Assembly: GCA_964424345.1 (NCBI GenBank)
Contig: CAYRIK010000003.1
Coordinates: forward strand, 1-64,000
Direction of reading: 5' to 3'
Length of the DNA: 64,000 bases
Origin: RGIG6307 sp964424345
Lineage (GTDB): Bacteria; Bacillota; Clostridia; Lachnospirales; Lachnospiraceae
Under the pieces are notes generated by a model, which saw only the letters and a list, made by a program, of their open reading frames with translations, was not told where the DNA came from and did not search any database. Positions 25,927 to 34,906 of the stretch are shown here, piece by piece (within the stretch, counting starts at the first letter, position 1; every line of letters begins with the position of its first letter). The position numbers and the translations under genes were made by a program.

Positions 25927-25948
25927 TAGGGCAAGTCGTTTTGCCCTA
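25927..25948 (+). promoter_or_regulatory. Hairpin in the pta leader
   Basis: TAGGGCAA (25927-25934) pairs with TTGCCCTA (25941-25948), loop of 6, starting about 14 bases after the -10 box and 48 bases before the pta ATG. A following AATTTTT could make it a weak attenuator or 5' stabiliser. GTCTGGACAGAC just downstream is a second small inverted repeat. Confidence 0.4.
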
Positions 25949-25995
25949 GTAATTTTTACATATGTCTGGACAGACTGGACATGGAAGGAGTAACT

Positions 25996-27000
25996 ATGGC
26001 TTTTATTGATTCCATTAAGGAAAGAGCAAAACAGAACAAAAAAACGATTTGTTTACCAGAAACAGAAGACAAGAGAACTCTCTTGGCAGCAGCAAAGGTT
26101 TTAGAAGAGGGTATCGCTAATGTAATCTTAGTTGGTAACGAAGAGAAGATCAAAGACGGTGCAAACTGGTTAAATATTGATTTATCAGGTGCAGCAGTTG
26201 TTGATCCGGCTACATCTCCAAAGCTGGATGCATATGTTGAATTATTATATGAAACAAGAAAAGCAAAAGGCATGACTATGGAAAAGGCTAGAGAAATGTT
26301 GTTATCTGACAACTTATTCTTTGGTGTAATGATGGTTAAAGCTGGTGATGCAGACGGTATGGTAGCAGGTGCTTGCCACTCTACAGCAAACGTTCTTCGT
26401 CCATCTTTACAGATCTTAAAGACTGCTCCTGGTACAAAGTTAGTATCTGCATTCTTTATCATGGCTGTTCCAAACTGCGATGCAGGTGAAAATGGTACAT
26501 TCATTTTTGCTGACAGCGGTTTAAATCAGGATCCAAACGCAGAAGAATTAGCAGCAATCGCAGACTCTTCCGCAAAGAGCTTCCAGAACTTAGTTGGTGC
26601 AGAAGCAAGAGTAGCTATGCTTTCTCACTCTACAAAGGGTTCTGCAAAACATGCTTTAGTTGACAAAGTAGTAGAAGCAACAAACATTGCAAAAGCAACA
26701 TACCCAGACCTTAAGGTAGATGGTGAATTACAGTTAGATGCTGCATTAGTAGATTCTGTAGCAAGCTCTAAGGCACCAGGCAGCGAAGTTGCTGGTAAGG
26801 CAAACGTTTTAATCTTCCCTAACTTAGATGCTGGTAATATCGGTTACAAGTTAGTTCAAAGACTTGCAAAGGCAGAAGCATATGGTCCTATTCTTCAGGG
26901 TATCGCAAAACCAGTTAACGATTTAAGTCGTGGATGCAGCTGGGAAGATATCGTTGGTGTAGTAGCAATTACTGCTGTTCAGGCTCAGTTAGTTGACTAA
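25996..27000 (+). CDS. pta: Phosphate acetyltransferase
   Basis: 334 residues from ATG 25996, five bases after AAGGAG; the ATG at 25981 would put that ribosome site inside the coding region. The enzyme interconverts acetyl-CoA and acetyl phosphate. Typical segments are KTICLPETEDKRTL near the start, MVAGACHSTANVLRP and KGSAKHALVDKVVEA. It is the single-domain form without the DRTGG regulatory domain. With ackA it makes ATP from acetyl-CoA in fermentation. Codon use here is more biased than in its neighbours, as expected for a highly expressed gene. Confidence 0.97.
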   Translation: MAFIDSIKERAKQNKKTICLPETEDKRTLLAAAKVLEEGIANVILVGNEEKIKDGANWLNIDLSGAAVVDPATSPKLDAYVELLYETRKAKGMTMEKAREMLLSDNLFFGVMMVKAGDADGMVAGACHSTANVLRPSLQILKTAPGTKLVSAFFIMAVPNCDAGENGTFIFADSGLNQDPNAEELAAIADSSAKSFQNLVGAEARVAMLSHSTKGSAKHALVDKVVEATNIAKATYPDLKVDGELQLDAALVDSVASSKAPGSEVAGKANVLIFPNLDAGNIGYKLVQRLAKAEAYGPILQGIAKPVNDLSRGCSWEDIVGVVAITAVQAQLVD

Positions 27001-27059
27001 TTGATACTGGATTGATACTCGAACACACATATATCATATATTTGAAAGGAAAAATGTAA

Positions 27060-28256
27060 ATGAATATTTTAGTTATTAACTGTGGCAGCTCCTCTTTAAA
27101 ATATCAGCTCATCGATATGACAAATGAAGAAGTTACAGCAAAGGGTATGTGCGAAAGAATTGGTATTGAAGGTTCTAACCTTGTTCATAAGCCAGCAGGC
27201 AAGGACAAAGTTGTATTTAACGAGCCAATGCCAGATCACAAAGTTGCAATCAAGATGGTATTAGACGCATTAGTAAACCCAGAATACGGTGTTGTTAAGA
27301 GCGTTGATGAAATCTCTGCAATCGGTCATCGTGTAGTACACGCAGGTACAAACTACAGCGATTCTGTTATCGTAAATGATGATGTTAAGGAAGTTATTAA
27401 AGTATGTTATGATTTAGCTCCTTTACATAACCCAGCAAACCTTATGGGTATCGAAGCTTGTGAAGCTGCTTTACCAGGTAAGCCAAACGTTGCAGTATTC
27501 GATACAGCATTTGGTATGAGCATGGAAGAAAAGGCATATTTATATGCAATTCCTTACGAATATTACAAAAAATACAGCGTACGTCGTTACGGCTTCCACG
27601 GCACAAGCCACAAGTTCGTTTCTGGCGAAGCAATCAAATTTGCTAACTTAGATCCAGAAAATGCAAAGGTTATCGTTTGCCATTTAGGTAACGGTGCAAG
27701 CGTTTCTGCTTCTATCGGTGGCAAGTGTGTAGATACAAGTATGGGTCTTACACCATTAGAAGGTTTAATCATGGGTACAAGAAGTGGTGATATCGATGCT
27801 GGTGTTGTACAGTATATGTGCAATAAAGAAGGCAAGGATATCAACGAAGTATTAAATATCCTTAACAAGAAGTCTGGTCTTCTTGGTATGAGCGATGGTC
27901 TTTCTAGCGACTCTCGTGATATTATGCAGGCAGCAGCTGAAGGAAATCCTCGTGCAAAGGCTACAGCAGCAGCTTTTGAATATCGTGTAGCAAAATACAT
28001 TGGTGCTTACACAGCAGCTATGAACGGTGTAGATGCAATCTGCTTTACCGCAGGTATCGGTGAAAACGATAAGGACGTAAGAAAGTCTATCTGTGAATAC
28101 TTAGGCTATCTTGGCGTTACAATCGATGACGAAGCAAACAACGTTCGTGGTGAAAAGAGATTTATCTCTACAGCAGACTCTAAGGTTAAAGTAATGTTAC
28201 TTCCTACAAACGAAGAGTTAGCAATTGCAAGAGAAACATATAATCTTTGCAAATAA
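27060..28256 (+). CDS. ackA: Acetate kinase
   Basis: 398 residues, normal length. It converts acetyl phosphate and ADP to acetate and ATP. Visible ASKHA-family motifs are NCGSSSLK (7-14), GHRVVHAG, RRYGFHGTSH (with the catalytic-region His) and CHLGNGASVSA. It starts 59 bases after pta with AAAGGAAAAATGTAA before the ATG, so both are on one transcript. No clear terminator follows; the next gene has its own strong promoter. Confidence 0.98.
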   Translation: MNILVINCGSSSLKYQLIDMTNEEVTAKGMCERIGIEGSNLVHKPAGKDKVVFNEPMPDHKVAIKMVLDALVNPEYGVVKSVDEISAIGHRVVHAGTNYSDSVIVNDDVKEVIKVCYDLAPLHNPANLMGIEACEAALPGKPNVAVFDTAFGMSMEEKAYLYAIPYEYYKKYSVRRYGFHGTSHKFVSGEAIKFANLDPENAKVIVCHLGNGASVSASIGGKCVDTSMGLTPLEGLIMGTRSGDIDAGVVQYMCNKEGKDINEVLNILNKKSGLLGMSDGLSSDSRDIMQAAAEGNPRAKATAAAFEYRVAKYIGAYTAAMNGVDAICFTAGIGENDKDVRKSICEYLGYLGVTIDDEANNVRGEKRFISTADSKVKVMLLPTNEELAIARETYNLCK

Positions 28257-28296
28257 TTAAATTTTAAAGAAAAAATCAAAAAAAGAAAAATTATCA

Positions 28297-28325
28297 TTGA
28301 CAGTTTAGACATAAGTGTGTATACT
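28297..28325 (+). promoter_or_regulatory. Strong sigma-A promoter of yceD-rpmF
   Basis: Perfect TTGACA (28297-28302), 17-base spacer and TATACT (28320-28325), 25 bases before the yceD start. Confidence 0.8.
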
Positions 28326-28350
28326 TGTTTAGGTATGAATAGGAGATATT

Positions 28351-28875
28351 ATGTTTATTAATTTATCTGATGTTTTCCTTTCTGCGGGTAAGCCGCTTGA
28401 AGCAAGCTGCCCGATTGAAATGACGGAAGTTCAAAACGGATATGAGACTTTTAAGATATTAGAAAAGTCTGAAATAAAGCTGACTGGTACTCATAAGAGT
28501 AAAGGCAGAGCAGTAATCACCGGAGAAGGTTATATAGTAGCAGAAATGGTGTGTAACCGCTGTCTAAAACCAATGCCTGTGAGAGTTGATTTATCTTTTG
28601 AACGTGATGTGTATTCACCAGAAGTGGATGCGGGGGATGATGAAGATGATAACCTTGAAGTTATGCAGGGATATCAGTTAAACGTAGAAAATCTCGTGTT
28701 CAGTGAAATTTTGATGAACTGGCCTATGAAGGTGTTGTGTAAAACGGATTGCAAAGGAATTTGTAAAATGTGTGGCAAGGACCTCAACCTTGGGGAATGC
28801 GGATGTGATACATTTGTACCAGACCCGAGAATGGCAGTGATAAAAGATATCTTTAACGCGAATAAGGAGGTGTAA
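28351..28875 (+). CDS. yceD: YceD/DUF177-family protein
   Basis: 174 residues. The family is linked to 23S rRNA accumulation and almost always precedes rpmF, as here (two bases apart). The C-terminal half carries CNRC, then CKTDC, CKMCG and CGC, suggesting one or two metal sites. An acidic patch (EVDAGDDEDDNLE) lies in the middle. TAGGAG precedes the ATG. Confidence 0.9.
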   Translation: MFINLSDVFLSAGKPLEASCPIEMTEVQNGYETFKILEKSEIKLTGTHKSKGRAVITGEGYIVAEMVCNRCLKPMPVRVDLSFERDVYSPEVDAGDDEDDNLEVMQGYQLNVENLVFSEILMNWPMKVLCKTDCKGICKMCGKDLNLGECGCDTFVPDPRMAVIKDIFNANKEV

Positions 28876-28877
28876 CG

Positions 28878-29060
28878 ATGTCTATTTGTCCAAAGAACAA
28901 ATCTTCCAAAGGTAGAAGAGATAAAAGAAGAGCAAACTGGAAAATGAGCGCTCCTACATTGGTTAAATGTAGCAAATGTGGTGAACTTATGATGCCACAC
29001 CGAGTATGCAAGGCTTGCGGTTCTTACAATAAGCGTGAAATCGTTAGCGTAGAAAACTAA
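28878..29060 (+). CDS. rpmF: 50S ribosomal protein L32, zinc-binding form
   Basis: 60 residues with CSKC and CKAC pairs (LVKCSKCGEL and HRVCKACGSY), the zinc-ribbon (C+) form of L32. AAGGAGGTG precedes the ATG. It is followed directly by an intrinsic terminator, closing the yceD-rpmF unit. Confidence 0.97.
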   Translation: MSICPKNKSSKGRRDKRRANWKMSAPTLVKCSKCGELMMPHRVCKACGSYNKREIVSVEN

Positions 29061-29068
29061 TTTTAATG

Positions 29069-29097
29069 AAAAAAGCACCCAAAAGGGTGCTTTTTTT
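29069..29097 (+). terminator. Intrinsic terminator of yceD-rpmF
   Basis: AAAAAAGCACCC (29069-29080), loop AAAA, GGGTGCTTTTTT (29085-29096) and one further T. Confidence 0.9.
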
Positions 29098-29120
29098 GTA
29101 CATATTTTATAGGGAAATAC

Positions 29121-29149
29121 TTGCAATTTGATTTTTACTCTAGTATAGT
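29121..29149 (+). promoter_or_regulatory. Sigma-A promoter of plsX-acpP
   Basis: TTGCAA (29121-29126), 17 bases, TATAGT (29144-29149), 35 bases before plsX. No FapR-like palindrome is visible. Confidence 0.55.
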
Positions 29150-29183
29150 AGAGATATTGAAATGTATGTAGGAGACTTGATTT

Positions 29184-30200
29184 ATGAAAGAATGGATTAA
29201 AGTGGCAGTAGATGCAATGGGTGGAGATCATGCACCAGCAGAAATTGTCAAAGGTTCTATCGAAGCTGTACAGACTTCTGATAAATTAAAAGTTTACCTT
29301 GTTGGACAGAAAGATGTTATCGAAGCAGAACTTTCTAAATATTCTTATCCGGAACAACAGGTAGAAGTAGTGCATGCACAGGAAGTGATCGAAATGGCAG
29401 AGCCTCCGGTCATGGCAATACGACGCAAGAAAGATTCCTCTATTGTAGTTGCGATGAATATGGTAAAGCGTGGTGAATGCGATGCTTACGTTTCAGCAGG
29501 CAGTACAGGTGCAAATCTTGTTGGCGGTCAGGTGATCGTTGGACGTATTAAAGGAATTGAAAGAGCACCTTTAGCTCCGCTTATTCCAACAACAAAGGGT
29601 GCGTCTTTGTTGATTGACTGTGGTGCAAACGTAGATGCCAGAGCGAGTCATCTGGTACAGTTTGCTAAAATAGGTTCTATTTATATGGAAAATGTAATGG
29701 GTGTAAAAAATCCAAGAGTTGCCATCGTAAATATCGGTTCTGAAGAGGAAAAGGGAAATGCACTCGTAAAAGAAACGTTCCCTCTGTTAAAGGAATGCTC
29801 TGATATTAACTTTATTGGCAGCATTGAAGCAAGAGACATACCATTTGGCTATGCAGACGTTATTGTATGTGAAGCTTTTGTAGGTAATGTTATATTGAAA
29901 CTGTATGAGGGTGTTGGCTCTGCTTTGCTCAAAGAAGTGAAAGCCGGCATGATGACGTCTTTACGCAGTAAGATCGGTGGGTTGCTCGTAAAACCAGCAT
30001 TAAAGACGACATTAAAGAAATTTCAGACAGAAGAGTATGGAGGAGCTCCGATGCTTGGTCTGAATGGTCTTGTAGTAAAGACACATGGAAGTTCTAAAGC
30101 TACAGAGGTTAAAAACTCTATCTTACAGTGTATTACATTCACGGAGCAGGATATTAAGGGCAAAATCAGTGCTAATATCAATACTGCATCAGAAGAATAA
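29184..30200 (+). CDS. plsX: Phosphate acyltransferase PlsX
   Basis: 338 residues. It makes acyl phosphate from acyl-ACP, the first step of the PlsX/PlsY phosphatidic-acid route; plsY is also in this window at 55.6 kb. The N-terminal VDAMGGDHAP (9-18) and central GANVDARASHL segments are diagnostic. A peripheral membrane enzyme. It starts with TAGGAGAC before the ATG and is followed after 21 bases by acpP, its substrate carrier. Confidence 0.96.
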   Translation: MKEWIKVAVDAMGGDHAPAEIVKGSIEAVQTSDKLKVYLVGQKDVIEAELSKYSYPEQQVEVVHAQEVIEMAEPPVMAIRRKKDSSIVVAMNMVKRGECDAYVSAGSTGANLVGGQVIVGRIKGIERAPLAPLIPTTKGASLLIDCGANVDARASHLVQFAKIGSIYMENVMGVKNPRVAIVNIGSEEEKGNALVKETFPLLKECSDINFIGSIEARDIPFGYADVIVCEAFVGNVILKLYEGVGSALLKEVKAGMMTSLRSKIGGLLVKPALKTTLKKFQTEEYGGAPMLGLNGLVVKTHGSSKATEVKNSILQCITFTEQDIKGKISANINTASEE

Positions 30201-30221
30201 AGAAGTAGAAAGGATATCAAA

Positions 30222-30455
30222 ATGGAAGAATTTGAAAAACTCAGAAAAATCATTGCAGAAGTATTAAATGTAGACCCAATGGAAGTAAAGATGGAAACTA
30301 CTTTTACAGATGATTTAGGAGCAGATTCCTTAGATGTTTTCCAGATTATTATGGGCATCGAAGATGAATTTGATATTGAAGTTCCTGCAGAAGCTGCTGA
30401 AGGTATTAAAACAGTAGAAGAAGCAGTAGAAATGATTAAAAACGCAAAGAATTAA
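30222..30455 (+). CDS. acpP: Acyl carrier protein
   Basis: 77 residues, acidic. The phosphopantetheine Ser36 lies in GADSLD (33-38), followed by the typical helix FQIIMGIEDEFDIEVP. It carries acyl chains for fatty-acid synthesis and PlsX. The common LDTVELVMALEEEF helix II is LDVFQIIMGIEDEF here, a modest departure. Operon with plsX. Confidence 0.95.
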   Translation: MEEFEKLRKIIAEVLNVDPMEVKMETTFTDDLGADSLDVFQIIMGIEDEFDIEVPAEAAEGIKTVEEAVEMIKNAKN

Positions 30456-30533
30456 TATATGATTTAGGGGCGTAGTTGAGAAGGAAAATCGTTCATAAAA
30501 GACAGGGATGTTTTGAATTTTCAAATACGCACC

Positions 30534-30567
30534 AAAGAAGCTGTTGCATGTATGCGGCAGTTTCTTT
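30534..30567 (+). terminator. Intrinsic terminator-like hairpin after acpP
   Basis: A 15-bp stem with loop TGTA (30534-30548 with 30553-30567, three wobbles) ending in TTTCTTT. Upstream, 30470-30530 can form a 13-bp imperfect stem (GCGTA...TACGC) of unknown meaning. A solo repeat palindrome follows immediately. Confidence 0.65.
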
Positions 30568-30569
30568 CA

Positions 30570-30620
30570 TATACTAGAAAATTACTCATTTTTTAGTATA
30601 AAAGTTCTTTGCAAAAATGG
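30570..30620 (+). repeat. Dispersed repeat, copy C: solo palindrome, decayed
   Basis: ATACTAGAAAAT (30571-30582), loop TACTC, ATTTTTTAGTAT (30588-30599) matches the left palindrome of copies A and B, including the identical loop, with three substitutions. The next about 16 bases (TTCTTTGCAAAAATG) look like an eroded start of the core (CTCTGCGAAGATG). The copy runs into the rnc ribosome site. Confidence 0.7.
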
Positions 30621-30629
30621 AGGATGTAT

Positions 30630-31352
30630 ATGCAGTTGGGGACAACCAAGCAGGGAATTTTAGAATTGGAAGGCAGGATTGGATATACCTTTAAAAATAA
30701 AGACCTGCTGAAACAGGCACTGACTCACAGTTCATATGCCAATGAAATGCGTATCTTGAAATCTGCAAATTATGAAAGACTGGAGTTTCTTGGAGATGCA
30801 GTTTTAGAAATGATTAGCAGTGATTTTTTGTTTTCTAAATATCCTGCTATGCCGGAGGGACAACTTAGTAAATTAAGAGCTTCTTTGGTTTGTGAGCAGG
30901 CTCTTGCACATACAGCAAGACAAATCAGATTAGATAAGTTTTTTCTTCTTGGAAAAGGAGAGGAAGCAACAGGCGGAAGACAGCGAGACTCTATTGCGTG
31001 TGATATCGTAGAAGCTGTTATCGGAGCAATCTATAAAGATAGTGGGATAGAAGAAGCCCAAAAGTTTATTTTCAAGTATGTTTTAGATAATATTGAACAG
31101 AAAAAATTATTTTTTGATGCAAAGTCTACATTGCAGGAATTGGCACAAAGTAAATACAAACAGAATTTAACTTATAAAGTGATTTACGAATGTGGTCCGG
31201 AACATGACAAGGAATTTGGTGTAGAAGCTTATATGGGCACAAAATTGCTTGGAAAAGGTAAAGGAAGAAGCAAAAAGATGGCAGAACAGCATGCTGCATA
31301 TGAAGCTTTATTAGCCATGCAGAATGGAGCAGATGAAACTATATGTATTTAA
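30630..31352 (+). CDS. rnc: Ribonuclease III
   Basis: 240 residues from ATG 30630, six bases after GGAGG; the ATG at 30624 and TTG at 30609 have no proper spacing. The RNase III signature ERLEFLGDAVLE is at 49-60, and a double-stranded RNA-binding domain fills about 165-235 (AQSKYKQNLTYKV...GKGRSKKMAEQHAA). It processes rRNA and structured mRNA. Its stop overlaps smc by ten bases. Its leader includes a repeat palindrome that could itself be an RNase III substrate (inference). Confidence 0.96.
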   Translation: MQLGTTKQGILELEGRIGYTFKNKDLLKQALTHSSYANEMRILKSANYERLEFLGDAVLEMISSDFLFSKYPAMPEGQLSKLRASLVCEQALAHTARQIRLDKFFLLGKGEEATGGRQRDSIACDIVEAVIGAIYKDSGIEEAQKFIFKYVLDNIEQKKLFFDAKSTLQELAQSKYKQNLTYKVIYECGPEHDKEFGVEAYMGTKLLGKGKGRSKKMAEQHAAYEALLAMQNGADETICI

Positions 31353-34300
31353 AGAGTATCGAAATACAAGGATTTAAGTCTTTTGCAAACAAAATGCATT
31401 TTCAATTCCACAATGGCATTACAGCAATTGTAGGACCGAATGGAAGTGGAAAGAGCAATGTTGCAGATGCTGTCAGATGGGTGCTTGGTGAACAGCGTGT
31501 AAAACAGCTTCGTGGCGGCAATATGCAGGACGTTATCTTTTCAGGTACACAGCTTCGTAAACCATTGAGTTATGCATATGTTGCAATTACATTAGACAAT
31601 GCAGATCATCAGCTTCCTATTTCTTATGAGGAAGTTACGATAGCAAGAAGATTGTATCGTTCGGGGGAAAGTGAGTATTTAATCAATGGTACAGCATGTC
31701 GATTAAAAGATGTGCAGGAGCTTTTTTATGATACGGGTATCGGTAAAGAAGGATATTCTATCATAGGTCAGGGACAGATTGATAAGATTTTAAGCGGAAA
31801 ACCAGAAGAACGCAGAGAATTGTTCGATGAAGCGGCCGGAATTGTAAAATTCAAAAAGCGAAAAAATACAGCGCTTAAAAAGTTAGAAGAAGAACAGTCT
31901 AACCTTGTTCGAGTAACCGATATTTTATCTGAATTAGAAAAGCAGGTTCCACCTTTGGAACGACAGGCAGAAAAGGCAAAAACATATTTAAAGTATAAAG
32001 AAGCATTAAAAACGTTAGATGTAAATTGCTTTTTGCTTGAGCATAACAGATTGCAAAAAGAACTTTCTAAAACAGAACAAGCATATCAGATTGCAAAAAC
32101 ACAGTGGACAGAAGTAAATGCTGCATATGAAGCTATCAAGGCAGAATATGATAAAGCAGTATCCGAAATAGAAAAATGCGATGCTGTTATAGAAGAAAAA
32201 AGAAATTTTCTTGCAGACAGCAATGTATTTAAAGGAAAGCTGCAAGGACAGATTGAAGTCTATAAAGAAAAAATTCGTTCTGATGCAAGCAATGAACAGC
32301 ACTTTGATGTTCGAAAGGAACAGGTAGAAAGTCAGATTCAAGCAAAGCAAAAGGAAAAAGAAGCATTATTGGCACAAAAAGAGCAAATAGATGCTTCTGT
32401 AGAAGATTTGCTTATGATGAGAAAAGAAGCACAGCAAACGTTAGATACAGTGTTACAGCGTATAACAGATGTCAGTGCTCATATAGAAAAACAAAAACAG
32501 GCTATTATGGATGGGCTTAATCAGAGAGCAACTATTAAGTCTAAACTCAGCCGTTTAGATTCTACCGCAGAACAGATTCATATCCATAAATCAGAAGTGC
32601 ATTCTAAAATGCTTCGTGCAAAGTCAGATGAAGCAAAGCAACAAGAAACGATTGAAGAATTAAATAAAGCAGTTTTTGAAATTTTAGAAGTGATTACAAA
32701 GATGGAAGAAACGCTTTCTGAAAAGGAAGCAAAGCTTTTAGAACTTCGAAAAACACTTGCTGCATTGGATGAAGAATACCAAAAAACACAGCAGCAGTAC
32801 CATAAAGAACAGTCCAGATTAGAAGCATTGATCAATATGACAGAGCGTTATGACGGATATGGAAATGCAGTAAAAAGTGTTATGGAAAGACGCTCGCAGG
32901 AAAAAGGTATCGTTGGTGTTGTAGCAGATATTTTTAAGACAGATGCCAAATATGAGCTTGCGATTGAAACAGCACTGGGTGGCAATATACAAAATATCGT
33001 TACAACAGATGAAGATGTGGCAAAACGTATGATTACATTTTTAAAGCAGCAAAAAGCAGGACGAGCAACCTTTTTACCGCTTACGAGCATGAAACATGAT
33101 CAGGAGTTCAAACAAACGGACTGTTTGCAGGAAGAGGGCGTAATTGGCCTTGCGGATAGCTTGATCAAAACAAAAGAAGCCTATCAAAAAGTGGCAAAGA
33201 GTCTTTTGGGCAGGATTGTTGTAGTCGATCATATGGAACATGCAGTAAAGATTGCACGAAAGTACAACTATACAATACGCATGGTCACACTGGAAGGGGA
33301 ACTTTTCATACCAGGCGGTGCAATGAGTGGTGGTGCATTCAAAAACAATTCTAATTTATTAGGCAGAAGACGAGAAATAGAAGCATTAGAACAAAGCGTA
33401 CTTAAGCTTGGTTCTAAAGTAAAAGAACTGCAAGCTGGAATTGAAAAACAAAAAGAAATCCGAAATAAGCTGCGAGTAGAGATTGAATACCAAAAGTCAC
33501 AGCTTCAGATGAAGACTTTAGAGCAAAACACAGCAAAAATGAATGTTGCTGCAGCTTTGGAGCGAAAAGAAGAAGCATTGGCAGGTGCTGGCGAGCTGAC
33601 ATTGGAAATTCAGAATATCGAAGAGAAACTTCAAGAAATTGCTTCTGAAAAAGAAATTGTATCGGCTGAACTGCAGGCTTCTTTAGAAGCAGAAAAGGGC
33701 GCAGACAGACTTGTGCTTGACCTTCAGGCAGAATTGCTTAGTTTAAGTGCTGATGAGGAAGAAGAATCCGAAAAAGTAAAAGAATGGGATATGAAGTTAC
33801 ATTCTTTAGAACAGACGGTATCGTTTCATGAACAAAATATGGAGCGTATTGATTCAGAATCAGAAGCTTTGCTTTTAGAAAAAGAAGAACTTACGGCAAG
33901 CATTTTACAAAGCAGACAGGATGCACAAACAAAAGAAGAAGAAATTCAAAGAATCCAAGATCAGATATTACATTCCGATTCTGTATTAGCAGAGGCGAAA
34001 GAGGCATTGGACAAGGCGATGCTTCAAAAGGAAAAATGGTCTGCATCACAAAAGAAATTCTTTGCAAAAAGAGAAGAAATATCTGCGCAGAGTTCCAACC
34101 TTGACAAAGAGCTGTATCGCTTGACAGCACAAAAAGAGAAATTAGAAGAAAACATGGAAAATCAGATCAATTATATGTGGGATGAGTATGAAATTACTCG
34201 TTCTGATGCAATTGCACTTGCAGATGCAACTATGACAGATCTTTCTTCCATGAAAAAAGAGATTTCTGAGCTGAAAAATCAAATCAAGGAATTAGGCAAT

Positions 34301-34903
34301 GTAAATGTAAATGCAATCGAAGAGTATAAAGCTTTGATGGAACGTTATACATTCTTAAAAACACAATATAATGATTTGGTAGAAGCACGAAAGACACTAG
34401 AACAAATCGTTGCAGAATTAGATGCATCAATGAGAAAACAGTTCAAAGAAAAGTTTGCAGAAATTGCAAATGAATTTGATAAAGTGTTTAAAGAATTGTT
34501 CGGTGGTGGTAAAGGCACATTAGAGCTTCAGGCAGAAGAAGATATTTTAGAGGCGGGTATTCGTATTATAGCGCAGCCGCCAGGTAAAAAGCTTCAGAAT
34601 ATGATGCAGTTGTCAGGTGGTGAAAAAGCACTGACAGCAATCGCATTATTGTTTGCAATTCAAAATTTGAAGCCTTCACCATTTTGTCTTTTGGATGAAA
34701 TTGAAGCTGCTTTGGATGAATCGAATGTATCTCGCTATGCAAGATATTTGCATAAGCTGACCAAAAACACACAGTTTATTGTTATTACGCATAGACGTGG
34801 TACAATGGAAGAAGCAGATCGTCTGTATGGTATTACTATGCAGGAAAAAGGTGTTTCCACTTTAGTCAGTGTAAACCTTGTAGAAGAAGAATTGGAGGGG
34901 TAG
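31343..34903 (+). CDS. smc: Chromosome segregation ATPase SMC
   Basis: 1186 residues. Walker A GPNGSGKS is at 31-38, followed by two long coiled coils (about 165-500 and 670-1020), a hinge with the Gly-rich VEGELFIPGGAMSGG segment near 650, and the C-terminal LSGGEKALTAIALLFA signature with Walker B FCLLDEIEAALDE. It forms the condensin-like ring with ScpA and ScpB, not in this window. The rnc-smc-ftsY order is conserved in Firmicutes. Confidence 0.98.
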   Translation: MYLKSIEIQGFKSFANKMHFQFHNGITAIVGPNGSGKSNVADAVRWVLGEQRVKQLRGGNMQDVIFSGTQLRKPLSYAYVAITLDNADHQLPISYEEVTIARRLYRSGESEYLINGTACRLKDVQELFYDTGIGKEGYSIIGQGQIDKILSGKPEERRELFDEAAGIVKFKKRKNTALKKLEEEQSNLVRVTDILSELEKQVPPLERQAEKAKTYLKYKEALKTLDVNCFLLEHNRLQKELSKTEQAYQIAKTQWTEVNAAYEAIKAEYDKAVSEIEKCDAVIEEKRNFLADSNVFKGKLQGQIEVYKEKIRSDASNEQHFDVRKEQVESQIQAKQKEKEALLAQKEQIDASVEDLLMMRKEAQQTLDTVLQRITDVSAHIEKQKQAIMDGLNQRATIKSKLSRLDSTAEQIHIHKSEVHSKMLRAKSDEAKQQETIEELNKAVFEILEVITKMEETLSEKEAKLLELRKTLAALDEEYQKTQQQYHKEQSRLEALINMTERYDGYGNAVKSVMERRSQEKGIVGVVADIFKTDAKYELAIETALGGNIQNIVTTDEDVAKRMITFLKQQKAGRATFLPLTSMKHDQEFKQTDCLQEEGVIGLADSLIKTKEAYQKVAKSLLGRIVVVDHMEHAVKIARKYNYTIRMVTLEGELFIPGGAMSGGAFKNNSNLLGRRREIEALEQSVLKLGSKVKELQAGIEKQKEIRNKLRVEIEYQKSQLQMKTLEQNTAKMNVAAALERKEEALAGAGELTLEIQNIEEKLQEIASEKEIVSAELQASLEAEKGADRLVLDLQAELLSLSADEEEESEKVKEWDMKLHSLEQTVSFHEQNMERIDSESEALLLEKEELTASILQSRQDAQTKEEEIQRIQDQILHSDSVLAEAKEALDKAMLQKEKWSASQKKFFAKREEISAQSSNLDKELYRLTAQKEKLEENMENQINYMWDEYEITRSDAIALADATMTDLSSMKKEISELKNQIKELGNVNVNAIEEYKALMERYTFLKTQYNDLVEARKTLEQIVAELDASMRKQFKEKFAEIANEFDKVFKELFGGGKGTLELQAEEDILEAGIRIIAQPPGKKLQNMMQLSGGEKALTAIALLFAIQNLKPSPFCLLDEIEAALDESNVSRYARYLHKLTKNTQFIVITHRRGTMEEADRLYGITMQEKGVSTLVSVNLVEEELEG

Positions 34904-34906
34904 CCT

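Noticed and set aside
29098..29125. Possible fifth repeat fragment after the rpmF terminator
   Set aside because: TTTATAGGGAAATACTTG resembles the end motif and follows a terminator, but the match is short and AT-rich, and it overlaps the plsX promoter.
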